A stretch of 64,000 bases of DNA from Cephalotus follicularis (GCA_001972305.1 BDDD01000084.1:124001-188000), one strand, 5' to 3'; counted from the first letter of the stretch, positions 24,118 to 37,155 are shown. Made by a program: numbers and translations. Notes: generated by a model from the letters alone, not told the origin.

Positions 24118-25994
24118 AAAGAGTCCATAGGTTGGTTAATGGGGGACATCTAGATATCTCTCACAGTGAAACTTTACCAACCTGTGAATGCTGCCTGAAA
24201 GGAAAACTGACCAAATCTCCCTTTATGGGATAAGAGGAAAGGTCTACGATATTGTTAGGCCTTGTACACATAAATATGTGTGGCCCAATGATTATTCAGG
24301 TAAGAGGTGGTTATTCTTATTTCATCACCTTTACTGACATGGTATGGGTTCTTGTAGTTGATGAAGCACAAGTCTGAGGCCTTAAGAGGTTCAAAGAATT
24401 CACACTCAGAGTAGAGAAACAAACTGGAAAGAGTATTAAAACTTTACAATCAGGTCATGGAGGGGAATATCTTTCCAATGAGTTTCTTGGTTATCTCAAA
24501 GAGAATGGGATTTTCTCTCAATGGACTCCTCTAAGAACACCACAACATAATGGTGTATCCAAAAGAAGAAACCATACCCTACTTGATATGGTTCAGAGCA
24601 TGATGAGCTATACGAATCTACCACTGTCATTCTGGGGACGTGTACTTGAAACCGCTGTCTATTTGTTGAATAAGAACCCAACACTCTATATGCCATATGG
24701 ACTGGGAAGAGACCCCATATTAAATATTTTAAGATTTGGGGATGCTTAGCTCATGTAAATCTAGTAGAGGTAGATAAGTTGGAAGCTAGGTCGATTAAGT
24801 ACAAGTTTATAGGTTATCCCAAGAACTCGATGGGATACTACTTTTCTACTCATATGAGAACAAAGTGTTTGTTTCTAAACATGCTACTTTCCTAGAGAGA
24901 GAGTTACTCTTAGAAGGAAGTAGTGGGAGTAGTATTGAACTAGATGAGATGTCATCTACTTAACAAATTAACAACCAACCAATTGAACCTATGGCAACAG
25001 TGGAACTTACTGACACACAACCTCCAAGAGAGTATAGTAGAGTACCCAAGGAACCCGATAGATATTATGAAAGCTCTCTCATTAAAGGGACCCAAGAGGT
25101 AAATCTCATGGATGATAATCCAACTAGTTACCAAGCAACTATATTATATATAGACTCAGAGGAATGGCTAAAAGTCATGAAATCTGAAATGGACTCCATG
25201 TAGTCCAACCAAGTTTGGAACTTGGTAGATGCACCAGAGGGAAGTGTTCTCATAGGGCGCAAGTGGCTCTTTAAGAGAAAGACCGGAGTGAATGGGAAGG
25301 TTAACACCTTCAAATCAAGGCTAGTGGCCAAAGACTACAATTAGAGAGAAGTGATTGACTATGAAGAAACCTTCTTCCCTGTTGCCATGCTTAAATCAAT
25401 TCAGATTTTGCTTGCTATCATTGTATGCCATGACTACGAGATATGACAGGCGGATGTGAAGATGCCTTCCTCAATGGACACATTGAAGAAGACATTATAT
25501 GACCCAACCTAAAGGTTTCATATCTAGTGGCGAGGACCACAAGGTGTGCAAGCTCAATAGATCAATTTATGGATTGAAGCAAGCTTCAAGAAGCTAGCAG
25601 ATCTATTTTGATGAAAATATCAAAGAGTTTAATTTCATCAAAAATGAAGATGAAGCATATGTGTACAAAAAGATAAGTGGGAGTTCAATCGCGTTCTTGA
25701 TACTGTATCTTGATGACATACTACTCATTGGGAATAATGTAGATATGTTAACAACAATCAAGAAATGGTTATCCATAGTTTTTTTTCATGAAAGATTTGA
25801 GAGAAGCATCCTACAAATTAGGGATCAAGGTCAATAGAGATACACCTAATAGGATGCTTGGACTGTCCCAATCCTTATACATAGACAAAGTGCTAAAGAG
25901 ATTTAGCATGGATAATTCCAAGAGAACTTACTTACCTCTCTGTCTTGGGATTAGAATCTTAAAGTCAATGTTCCCGAAGACACATGATGCGTAT

Positions 25995-27510
25995 TGTTAG
26001 AAATGTATGTGTGCCCTACATACAATCGGTATAGTTTAAATATTATTTCTTGTATGAGCAATCTTATTTATTTGTTCAATAATAATATATGGTATTATCT
26101 TTATCATAATATGAGTAATTTAATTACTTATTATCTCATGTGATAATTATTATGATAAAACCCATAAAATTAAAGCAAAGAAAATATAATTATGATGAGA
26201 TCATAATAGTGAGATGTATTGTTCTTGCATATGCTTTATTCTTAAATGTTCCTAATCATAGGATCACTATAATGGGCGTTAGTGAAATCAGATAGATTAG
26301 CACATATAATGTTTTACTCAAGTGGGAGTGTTACTGATCTCATGATCATTAGTGTAGTGGACACTAGAACATATATGTGGATGTTTAGTGGAAAATAAGT
26401 TCATTGAAATGGCCCGACTAAGAACATCTAAATGGAGTTATCATTTTCTGTCAATTAAGAGTTTTTTGTTACAGTTGTGCATGTGGTCCTTAGACCTGAG
26501 ACACCATAGTTGCCTTGTGCATATGATATCATATTGTGATATGATTCTAAATAGTTTTTCGAATTATTATACGATGAAATATTGGATATGATGGATTATG
26601 TATGAAGGCATGTGAGTGGTCAATAAGGAATTTATCACCCTTGTGATAAAGGGAGAATGCTCTATGTAGCCTGATTAATTCATAATTCGGGAAGTCTTTG
26701 GCCAAAGCAGGATGTAAATTAGAAAATGAGTTTTCTAATATCTTCATGAATTATGAAATTAATGGCGATGTACATATAATTAAATTATTGGGGTTTGGCA
26801 GATTTGTACCTTATATTTAATTAGAGTGTTGTATGGTGGAAGGACTGAATTCCATGTTAACTAGTGTAATTGAAAAGGTTCATAGTATTTTATTCATATT
26901 ATTTGGATAATCATCAGACACTGCTAGGCGTCAATCTTGACTTGTAGCATCCCGATATAATTAATAAGATTAATTATGAGTAAATTAATTATAATGGTCT
27001 AATTAATTAAATGCAAAAGTTGCATATCTACTGCCAGCTTAATATTGAAACTAAAGGGTCACACACAAAATGGTATATTTGAATTAAAGAAAAGTTTGGA
27101 GCTATTTCATAATTAAATTAAGTGAAGACTTAATTAATAATTATGAAATTATATTAAAGGTAGGAAAACGTTTTCTACATAGTCTTCTCTTTAATAGAGT
27201 GTCTATTTAAAGATACCTAAGGCAAAAAAAAGGCTAGCAACTTTTAGTTTTAGGCATCTCATACTTTCTCTCTGGTGAGACTAGTAGAGACTTCTAATTT
27301 AGAGTGCTTGTGTAGATACGCTTAGATATCGGACAATTGTACGATTTGCTGTGAACACAATTGAAGTTCCAGAATCATCTCCAATCATCAAAAGAAGGTA
27401 CGAATCGTTCTAACATTGTTTATGGATTTCTTTATACAATAAGATGGATCTTAGGGCAAGATAATCAAATTTTTATATTTTTGTTGTGCATGGTTACCAG
27501 TTTTCTTACA
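25995..27510 (+). mobile_element. Solo LTR of a Ty1/copia element (S4), 1516 bp
   Basis: It starts TGTTAGAAATGTATG and ends TTTTCTTACA. The flanks CGTAT (25990-25994) and CATAT (27511-27515) are a TSD with one difference. It splits Copia-2 between RT and RNase H at a point that is continuous in Copia-1 (near 17170). It carries the copia LTR box TGGTCCTTAGACCTGAG near 26484 and the 'tgctaggcgtcaatcttga' motif near 26922. It is a lone LTR of a related but distinct copia family. Confidence 0.82.
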
Positions 27511-28184
27511 CATATTCCCTATGCTTCAGTTATAGGGAGCGTCATGTATGCTATGTTATGCACTAGAGTAGATATCGTATATGTTATAAGCGCTACCAAT
27601 AGATATCAGTCGGATCCAAGTGGGAGTCACTGGAAGGTAGTTAAAGACATTCTCAACTACTTGAAAATGACAAAAGATATGTTCCTTGTATATGGATGAA
27701 ATAGTTTGAAAGTAGAGGGTTTTACAGACTCTGACTTTCAAACAGATGTGGATGATTCTAAATGAACATCAGGTTGCATATGCACCTTGAATGATGGTGC
27801 AGTGAGATGGAAGAGTTCCACCCACTACAGATTCAGTCACTGAGGCTGAATGCAGTGCAGCATCAGAAGCTACTAAGGTGTGTAGATGAAGAAGTTCATT
27901 GTAGATCTTCTTGTGGTTCCTACCATTGATGATCCAATATCTTTATATTGTGATAACAATGGGGCTATTGCACAGTCACACCAAAGGTCTAAACACATAT
28001 TGTGGCACTTTCATATGATTAGAGAGATCGGTGGAAGAGATGATATCAAAGTAGAGCGAGTTCCAAAAAAAGATGACACAGTAGACCCCTTTACCAAGGC
28101 CTTACCGAAAAGTGTCTTCGACCGACATCTTTTTGGGATAGGTGTGAGATAAATGAGTAACTAGCTTTAGTACTAGTGAGAGAT

Positions 28185-28845
28185 TGTTAGGGATAAGTCA
28201 TGCAATCTAGGTTATCTTGTAAAAACAATAGTTTGTAATAACCATTTTAGTTCAATAAAAGAATGTTCTTATTAATCAATGACTTATGTTCACTTTATAT
28301 ATTTATATAATCAATGAATATCCACAAAACAAAGTATGATGACTAAGACTATGATGAGATCATGATGTGAGACTTAACACATCTATACGATTTATTCTAG
28401 AATCTCCCAAGTCATAAGATTATATACATTGGACATTTATAATCCAGTTAGACTAGCACGTTGTATGCCAGCTCGTTGAAGAGGTTAATTGTTCTTACAA
28501 GTCTTCATGTAGTGACTATATGGCATACACATGGATGATCATGATAGTTATGAGTTCACTAAAGTGACTCATAGTAAGAAGTCTTGTATGGAGTTTTACT
28601 TACATGTCAAACAGACTTCTTGTATTGCAGTTGTGTAAGTGGTCCTTAGACTTGAGCAATCACTAGATATCTTGTGTGTAAGATATCATGTCTTGATAAT
28701 ACTTAAGTACATCCCCTAACAACTAGGAGTATACAAGTATTAGTTGGGTATGGTAGATTATGCATGGAGATATGTGAGTATGCAATATGGAATCTATCGC
28801 TCCCAGTAAAGGGAGATTATGCTCAGGGTAATTAGCTGTAGGAGG
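28185..28845 (+). repeat. Copia-2 3' LTR, truncated
   Basis: It starts TGTTAGGGATAAGTC after 'agtgagagat', a variant purine tract. It aligns to the Copia-3 LTR (opposite strand) as far as 'gggagattatgctcag' and perhaps 20 bases beyond. It contains the copia box TGGTCCTTAGACTTGAG near 28638. Compared with about 1.4-1.6 kb in its relatives, more than half is missing. It is joined directly to PMD-gene sequence. Confidence 0.82.
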
Positions 28846-28884
28846 GTCATTTGCTCAGGGTAATTAGCTGTAGGAGGGTCATTT
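28821..28884. repeat. 32-bp tandem duplication at the Copia-2/PMD junction
   Basis: Two perfect head-to-tail copies (28821-28852 and 28853-28884) each begin 'gctcagggtaattagctg'. They lie exactly where LTR similarity stops and PMD-gene sequence starts, so they mark an end-joining event. Confidence 0.9.
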
Positions 28885-29437
28885 ATGGGCACCATAATAG
28901 AGGAAGGAACCTCTTTAAAAGACGTAAAAGCATCGGCTTCCACCATATTTCTCGCTGTAGCAAATGGATCAGTAGAGTTCAGAGGTGTGAGGCTGCCCGT
29001 TTCTTTCATCGCTCTCGCCTCTAAAGCCCTTAAAGACCCCCCCGACAGCTCCTCCTCCCTCTGCAGGACAGAAGATACCAAAAGATAGAGGAGAGAGTAA
29101 AGCCCAATATAAAGGGGACAAACCTCCAATATTAAAATAAAAGGGGCCAATTACTTAACCCGAACACTGACACGTCCTCCTCAGGGACCTTAATGCCCTC
29201 ACAAGGCTAACTTATGCCTGATAACTAAGCACAAGAGGGTTTCGAAAAATTGGAACATAAAAAGGAGTGACTTAGTATTTCTACAGTTATAAAATGGGAA
29301 AAGCGCTTATAAGTAAACACACCCTTGCCACAAAAAAAAAAAAGAAGAAGAAAATGTACAAAGTGAAACCTTGAGCATTAGGAGAGCGCAAAATGCGGAC
29401 GCCCCCATCAGATAAGCTAGGAATGTTTGTCACTTTC
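28885..29437 (-). pseudogene. Downstream part of the split PMD gene (intron and exon)
   Basis: This is the segment immediately downstream, in the gene's sense, of the Copia-3 insertion: the Copia-3 TSD (CTTTC) lies at 29433-29437 and 54948-54952, so 29437 was originally next to 54953. On the - strand an intron-like, T-rich stretch ends in a good acceptor (TTCTGTCCTGCAG, up to 29061). An open exon follows, starting at 29060 (REEELSGGSLRALEARAMKE, later NMVEADAFTSFKEVPSSIM). I do not recognise this exon on its own. Assigning it to the PMD gene rests on contiguity. The end of the gene is lost in the junction with Copia-2. Confidence 0.55.
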
Positions 29438-31090
29438 TGTTGGAACTAATGTGCAAGAACAACAATCTTCTCAAAAAATTTGGCCAAAAAAAGGGAAAAT
29501 AAGAAAAGGAAAGAGGTTCTCACATATTAGTTCATCCAATGATCTATTAATGCATGTCTAGATTGTTACAAGCAAAAGATATCATTATGCTAAAAGGAAA
29601 GCTTTAAGAGACTTACATGTAACCCTAGTCTCCTTCCTTCAAGTACCTTCTCCAAGCTTTAACCACCAAAGTAGATGGAGTCTTTAGAAAGTCCACACCA
29701 AGAGATCTCCAACTTCTCTCTCACCCTCTCTAACTCATGGGTTTGGAGAGTCTTTTTGCTCTCTTTCTCTTTCTTGTTATGTGCTAGCAAGACTTGAAAA
29801 AGACTTAGGCAAAATGTAAGACAACCAAGCCCTTTTCTACCAAGTCATAAATTGTCTTCCTTTAACCTAGTCAAAGATAGATAGTTTAATGGTAAATCTT
29901 CCACATGATTTAATTTAATTAACGCAACACAGTAATTAATTTCATTAAACTTGGTGTTGAAGATCGTTACTTGTATTGTGTGTGACCCTATAGGTTCATC
30001 ATTATGCTGGCCGTAGAATAAATCGCGGATACTTCGATTATCCGATAAAATCTTTTTCATCTCATGAAAAATATTACAACTGGCATTTCGAATTAAATAC
30101 CTTTTTTTAATTCTTTTAATTCACGAGACCGACTATCTGAGCGGTCCCGAATATTCTACTGATCAGCATCAACATCTAGCAATGAATATTGACCCCCAAG
30201 TAATATGAATTTTAGCTTGAACCGTAAGATGCAGTTACGTGCACGTTTAGTCCCTCCACCATCAATGCTCTCATTAAACCTAGGATACGGATTGTGTCAA
30301 ACCCTAATAGTTAATTTGAGGAACTTTGTGATTTTACGTCGTTAGCTACGCCATATTAGAAGTGCCCCTCTAATATGCATCAGTGACATCGGATACACTT
30401 CACGATATCACTTCTACCCTGACTAGGGATTAAACTTGCCAACGACTAATCAACTTGAGCACAATCTCCCTTTAATGGGAGTGGTGGATTCATTATTGCA
30501 CACTCACATATCTCCATACATAAACCTGCCATACCCAACCAATGCATGTATACTCTCCATGGCTAGGTGATGTATTTAAGCATTATTAAAGTGTAGCATC
30601 TTATGCACACGATATCCAGTGATGGCTCATGTCTAAGAACCACTTACACTGCTGCTATCAAGGATGTCTGTTTGACACGTAATAAAACTCCATATAGGCA
30701 TCTCTTAAGCGAGTCACCTTCAGTGAACCCAATGAAAATCGGGCACCCACGTTTATACCATATAGTCACTAAAAACTGACATGTGAGATCAATCATCCTT
30801 TTAAACGAGCTGGTATAGGACGTGCTGGTCTAACCGGATTGAGCATACCCTGAGTTCCAATCCTCTAACCAGGAAGCTTTAAGAATAGAGTTTAGCGAGG
30901 TTCCAATTCTCATATCTTGATCTCCTTAGGAACTTTGTCCTCCAACTCTATTATTAGAGCATTCATTTGATTAAACATGCATTAAATCAGTAAAATGAAT
31001 GCACATCCAAGATAGTAAAAAATACATCTTTATTGAATATCAAAGATAAGTTTACAAGACTGCAATGGCTTGCAAGACTTGTCCCTAAAA
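29438..31090 (-). repeat. Copia-3 3' LTR (left copy)
   Basis: It starts TGTTGGAACTAATG and ends at GTCCCTAAAA, aligned with GTCCCTAACA in the partner. It contains, on the - strand, the copia box GTTCTTAGACATGAG (about 30625-30640) and the 'tgctagatgttgatgctga' motif near 30162-30183. It is about 1.65 kb long. Confidence 0.9.
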
Positions 31091-32413
31091 ATCTGCCACT
31101 AGGACTGCAGCCAATTGCCATTATGTCTTACACCCATGCCCGATAGATGCTTGTTGCAGACAGCCTATGCCAGCGCTTTGGTCAAAGGGTCTACTGTAGT
31201 ATCTTCTCCTAGAACTCGCTCCATTTTTATATCCCCTCAGTCTGCGATTTCTCGTATTTAGTGGAACCACCGTAGATACCGGATCTGCAATGGTTGGGAC
31301 AACACCGAGATCTCCAATGAAATTTTTCATCCACACACCTTCTTTGGAAGCTTCAGACGCCGCAATATATTCAGCCTCAGTGACTGAATCTGTAGTGGTT
31401 GACTGTTTGGAACTCTTCCAACTCACTGCCCCACCATTCAAGGTGAACACAAACCCTGATGTAGACCTCGAGTCATCCACATCTGTTTGAAAATTGGAGT
31501 CAGTATAACCCTCAATATTCAAACCTTGTCCTCCATTAAGAACAAATCCTTGGTCCTATTAAGCTATTTAAGGATGTCCTTGACAGCCTTCTAGTGTTGT
31601 TCACCTAGATCTGACTGATATTTGCTTGTAACACTTACAGCACACACGATATCTGGTCTAGTTCACATCATACCATACATGATGCTTCCAATTACCAAAG
31701 CATAAGGAATATGCATAATCCATTACTTCTCTTCAGGTGTCTTAGGAGACAACTGCTTAGAAAGCGATACTCCGTGACAGAGAGGTATAAAACCCCTCTT
31801 GGAGTTCTCCATGCTAAACTGTTTCAGCAGTTTGTCAATATACAAAAACTGGGATAAACCAAGCATCCTATTTGGTCTATCGTGGATACCTTTTATCCCT
31901 AGGATATAGGAAGCTTCTCCCAAGTCTTTCATGGAGAATATCGTGGATAGCCATGTCTTAACTTCTGACAGCATGCTAATATCGTTTCCTATAGGAAGTA
32001 TGTCATCAACATATAATACTAGATAGGTCACTGATTTCTGATTGAGTTTCTTGTACACACGGGACTTATCCTGATTCTTGATGAAACCAAACTCTTTGAC
32101 AGCCTCATCAAAGCATATGTTCCAACTCCTCGATGCTTGCTTGAGTCCATAAATGGATCTCTATAGCTTGCACACCATTTGGTCCTCACCTTTGGATGTG
32201 AAGCCCTCAGGCTGAGTCATATAAATGTCTTCCTCTATGTTGCCATTGAGGAAGGAATTCTTCACATCTATCTGTCATATCTCATAGTCATAGTGTGCAG
32301 CTATAGCAAGCATAATCCTAATGAATTTAAGCATGGCCACGAGGGAGAATGTTTTCTCATAATCTATTCCCTCCCGTTGCTTGTAACCTTTGGCTACAAG
32401 CCTTGCTTTGAAG
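31091..32413 (-). pseudogene. Copia-3 RT (distal part) and RNase H
   Basis: On the - strand, from the Gypsy-2 insertion point down to the LTR, the RT palm region (LVLYVDDILPIGND, about 32030-31985) and the segment FSMKDLGEASYILGIK are visible. RNase H follows (MNIEGYTDSNFQTDVDDSRS, about 31522-31460; TEAEYIAASEASKEGVWMK, about 31385-31325). The stretch next to the LTR matches the RNase H end of Copia-1. It is the distal half of pol; the proximal half lies beyond Gypsy-2 at 48386 onward. Several breaks. Confidence 0.88.
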
Positions 32414-33434
32414 GTATTTGACACGCCCTATCCCGCAAGGCTATAACCTTGCCTGAATAGACCATGCTTATCCTATAAATTTCTCATTTTTGCCTATCCT
32501 TAGTTTATTTTAGAATATATGTACATAATTTCACACCATTTTGAATAAAGGAAATATTAGTTTAATTTATTGTTTACTTAACTTATTCCATAACCTAATT
32601 AATTACTATTATTAACCATTTATTTAAAGTTTTAGAGTGGCGAAAATTCCTGCAGAAAAACTGCAACAGTTTGGCCTAAATATGGACCTAACCCAAAATT
32701 CCTTGCATGAGAAAGACAACAACCCAATATCCCACACTCCTATAAGAGATATCCACATGCATAAATGGACTTGTCTCACCACAAGTCATGTCATATCCAT
32801 GATATAAACATATATAAATATATATATATAAACAACACCAATCTCCAGGTACACATATACACAACAACCCAAAATGTCCCCTGTGTATGCATGCTAATCT
32901 GGCCGAGGCTGCCAAGGTATGGTGCCTGTGGTTTACCTCCAATAAACTCAACTGCTACTAAGCTGTGGATCAGGTAAACTATCAATTGCTGTCTCAACTG
33001 AAAAATAGACAGGGAGAGGGTGTTAGTCCAAATGACTAAGTGAGGTAGAATGCATCCCCTGGTACATCTATCGGAAAGGCAAGAATATACTAAATTAAAG
33101 GAGAAATAGTATAAACAGGAATATAAGCACAACGTAAAAATAAAATGTAAATCTACAGAAATAAATCTCAATACTCAACAAATGGGCTCCACAATTATAA
33201 ATAAGATCCACAAATGTGCCCAAGTATAAATTAAAATGTCTGGAAATGCTAGTACACATGAGCTGTCATCAAAGTACAGCAATGAGCCTGAGGCTATATA
33301 ATATATATATCATACACCGGTGCAGAGTGTGCCTATAGCCTATGCATCATACGTAACACCCCACCTTTGTCCGATGGGCCTGCTACGGCACGCACCCCAC
33401 CTTCGTTCGATGGGCCTACGTGCAAAAGTATATA

Positions 33435-36400
33435 TGTAACGCCCGAGATTCTTCGCACAATGTAATATTTCAACTTTGCTAAAATATTATTATTGAGTTA
33501 ATGAGAATGGTTGAGTTTTTGACCTCAAAGATGCTTATAAACCCTAAATATTGTTGGGAGAAAGAAATATGTGTGTTAAACTTGAAAACGGCGCAGTTTT
33601 GGGGTAAACGCATTGACGTCATTGGAAAGACGTCGACGCCTTTTAGAATGGAGACGCACGTGAATGCATGGGCATGCACATCGATGTAGGGCGATAACAT
33701 CGACACTTTCTCACGAAAGAGGAAAAGACATCGACGTCTAAGGAAAGATGTCGATGCCTTTTTAAAGAACATCTGTCACGATTAACACTGACAGGATAAC
33801 ATGCAATGGGCAATTGTGAGGCGTTGTCCAGACGCCTTGACATGCACAATGGGACGTGTTGATCATGCTAATGTGTTTCCTGGAATGCTCCCAACGTGTC
33901 CTTGACATGGTGCATGCAAGAGGATATTCCAATTTCACCTGCAACCTGCAAAAGAAAGGAGGAGAAGAAAACAAAAGGAAAATGGCAGAGTTCTGGGAAA
34001 GAGGGAGAGAACACGAGAGTGTCCATTGAATGCGAGGAGAAAGAGGTTGGGGGAGCCACCTGCATAAGAACAACCCCTCCCCATCTCTCTCTCTCGTTTA
34101 AAACACCAAAAGGAAGCAAGAGGAGAAACCAGTGAGTAAGAGACACCATTGTTGAACTTGTTGGAGCTAGGGACTTGGAGCTCGTGGGTAGCAGCTGCTA
34201 GGGTGATCTTGGAGCTACTGTGGCCAGGACCTGGGAACTCAAAGAGGTGGACTTACAAGGTTTCTAACTTGAAACCAGAGGTAGGGGTAGTATATGTGCA
34301 TTTTGATTTCAAACTAATGGGTTGCCATGAATGAAATGCATGAATTGCATGCTTGTTGGGAGTTGAACTAAATGATTGATTGATGATATGAACATCTGTT
34401 GGTGTAAACTGTATATGCATGTTGATTTCTGGGTGAATTCCATGCTTGATTATGTGTGTATATGGGTTGAATACCCCTGGTTGTGGATAGAACGAAAGAG
34501 ACAGTGTTCTGGACTCTTAAAACGTCGATGCTTTTGTGATAAGCATCGATTCCTTTATGCGATAAGGCAATGGACGTCGACGTCTTAGTTAAGTGTTGAT
34601 GTCTATTTCAAACATTTGCAGAACTGCAATGTTTCTTTGGACTTTTGGACTTTATGGATTGCTGGTGGATTGACGGTCTGGCTATACGCATGGACGACCT
34701 GTGGTGCGTGTTACGCCATAGGTGGTGTATCTGGGAAGTGAATACACGAATGGAGGGAGAATTCCTCCTTGGAAATGGAGATTGGACGAAGTGATACCTG
34801 CTGGTACCACTTAGACATCGACGTCTATGGAAGACATCGACGTCTTTGGTTCCCACGCATCAGGTCTTGTACATAACGTGAGGACGTGTTAAGGTTCCTA
34901 CCTTAAACGTCGATGCGTTGTGATGAACGTCGACGCCTATATAAAAACATCGACGCGATCGTATTGTTTCGAGCTGTGACTTTGGGAATGGACCTCAACA
35001 CTTTTGGGGCAATGGGCATCGATGCGTTTGAAAAGACATCGACGTCTTTCTTCCTGGGTTGTATGGTTTGACCCATTTCGGACCCGTTAGCTCCGAAACG
35101 ATTCTAGAAGCGACCTTAGGCATGTTTGAGCATATGGTTGCATTTTATTACTACTGTGAATTGCTTCATTGTGATATCGCATGATTTCTTAAATGATTTA
35201 GATTTGAGAAATATGTATATGATATTGTGTGGAAATACATATATTTCCTAATAAGGACTGTACAAATGATTTCAATGTTTGAAATTATGTATACTGAAAT
35301 AAGTAATTTCAAAGGATTACATACCGTGCAAAGACTGGTTATACATTTGAACAAATGTAATATTGACAAGTATTTTATACAAATAAATTACTTTGAAAAT
35401 GGTTTATGATGGAAATGAATATTTTCCAAAAGGATTGCAAAACGGTTTTACATAATTAAATTTATGTTATATAGACACGAGTATTTCGGAGGATCAGAAT
35501 ACATTTTAATGTTTTGTTTTCAAGTATTTTATGATACACTAAAACTACTTGAAAAGGATTGAAAAGGGACCCTTGTATTTTGGGCAATATATATATGTAA
35601 TGTTTCAAGAATTCATACATATAAATTACTTGAAAAGAATTGTGAAATTACTAAACCCTGCTGGGTGAGTAGCTAAAATGGTAAACCATGTTTTAAACGG
35701 ACTAATGCTCATATGGGATGTTTGTTTGCAACTATTTCTTATATGCTAATTACTTGTGATGGCTTGTTTGGGTTACTTAACCCTGTTGGGTAAGTAGCCA
35801 GGAATTCCACTACTGAGCTCTGTTGGGAAGCAGTTGGAAGATCCGTATACGGTAGCCACTAAGCTCTGTTGGGCAAGTGACTAGGGTTTCCCACGAAATG
35901 GTTACTGAGCGCTGTTGGGAAAGTAGCTAGGGACTCCCATTTGGTTACTAAGCACTGTTGAGCAAGTAACCGGTTATTGAGCCTGGGTGTCAGCAACTTT
36001 GATCTGGCTTGATGGGTCCTTAGTGACCTGATCGTTGTATTTGGACCCTTTGGGGATAATTTCGTACTTGTACTAATGTGACCTATTATGTACTGCATCA
36101 TGAATGCATTCATATCATGTCATTCATTACTTGATCCCAAGATGTATTTTATGCTTAGCCGAGTGAGGACAAAGGCTAACCCCCTACTGTTTCAGATTGA
36201 CGGAGGAAATCGGAAAAGTGCGGTTAAAGCTATTTCGGGAGCGACTATCTGAAGGTTGTTTAAGCTGTTTTGTATCATGATAATCCTACTCATGTTGGAG
36301 AGGATGATGTTTTGTACTTGTTCAATTTGGATATTGTATTTGGGGTTTTGGAACAATGCTTTGGTAATTGTTTTATATATCTGAACTTCTCTTTGGGAGA

Positions 36401-36643
36401 TGTTATGGTTTAAATAATGATTATATCACGCTCCGTTTCTTGAGCAGTTAACAGTGATGTTGTTTTGTGGTAACACGTAGTATGGGCTGCGTGTTATGTT
36501 TGCTAGTTCGGCTTACATTTAAAGGCTTCCGCAACTGATATATCTGTCTAAAAAGGTTTAAAATTTATCATAATATTTGATAAGCCGGATTATTTATGTT
36601 AATTGCTACCATGTATACGTCGTTTGGAAAACGGGGTGTGACA
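33435..36643 (+). mobile_element. Solo LTR of a Ty3/gypsy element (S5), 3209 bp, inside the Gypsy-2 LTR
   Basis: The ends are TGTAACGCCCGAGATTC at 33435 and GGGGTGTGACA at 36643. The TSD ATATA lies at 33430-33434 and 36644-36648. The empty site is preserved in the other Gypsy-2 LTR. The ends match the Gypsy-1 LTR, and the shared LTR box is exact at 36157-36187. GTCGAC-core motif clusters lie at about 33600-33760 and 34520-35045. Imperfect repeats around 'ctctgttgggaaagtagct' lie at about 35650-35985. There is no internal coding sequence. Confidence 0.93.
35650..35985. repeat. Imperfect minisatellite in S5
   Basis: About seven degenerate units built around '(t/g)actaagc(t/g)ctgttgggcaagtagc' follow each other with variable spacing, just upstream of the shared LTR box. 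S6 has an analogous but different repeat field in the same place. Confidence 0.7.
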
Positions 36644-37155
36644 ATATAACAATTGGGTACCAGCATAAGAGTAAAAAATGCAATATCACGATAATACGTA
36701 TAAGGGAAGGTGATGTTACCACCCGGAGCAAGAAATAATTATCAAGTCTACGTCAAGGGTATCTCAATAATAGAAAAGTGAGTGTCACAATAATTTAAAT
36801 CGAATACGGGATTCAAATTCAAATCAGGCTATCAACAGGCCATCTCATATTAAGAATATACATAAGGGCACATATCACCATTAAAGGAATTGCAAGAACG
36901 AGTAAAGTAAGAAAAGGAGACGTCCTACTCACAGCATCAATGCCAATGACTATTGCGGACTAGCCCCTCTAGGATCTGGATCAGCTATAGGATCCTCGTC
37001 AAAATTTTCTAGGAGAATGGAAGAGGAATCAAGTTATAAGCTTGTATTTAGAAGAATTTGAAGAAGAAATGGAGGCCTGGAATGAGGAGTAATTTTGGCT
37101 CACAACAAGAGGAATGAAGGGAGATAAAATTCCATCAACAAAATTCTACTAACCA

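Larger units (their letters stand above)
20590..28155 (+). pseudogene. Copia-2 pol, interrupted by two solo LTRs
   Basis: A protease-like motif LDTGCSAHICVN lies near 20638-20675. The integrase core lies after the first solo LTR (VRGGYSYFITFTD near 24300; TPQHNGVS near 24535). RT follows (NQVWNLVDAPEG near 25208, NKEFNFIKNEDEAYVYKK near 25625-25675). RNase H follows the second solo LTR (HIPYASVIGSVMYAMLCTR near 27510-27565; HFHMIREIGGRDDIKVERVP near 28008-28065; FTKALPKSVFDRHL). It has many breaks throughout and is clearly non-functional. Confidence 0.85.
19281..28845 (+). mobile_element. Copia-2: older, heavily decayed Ty1/copia element with nested LTRs
   Basis: The parts are leader 19281-19689, gag 19690 to about 20550, protease near 20635-20690, integrase (to 21080, then 24118 to about 24760), RT about 25080-25980, RNase H about 27520-28150, and a truncated 3' LTR from 28185. 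It has the same domain order and clade as Copia-1 and Copia-3. Two solo LTRs interrupt it, and Copia-1 probably lies in its leader, because the Copia-1 LTR is unlike the Copia-2 3' LTR and so is not its 5' LTR. It has well over ten breaks and is the oldest-looking copia element here. Confidence 0.83.
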
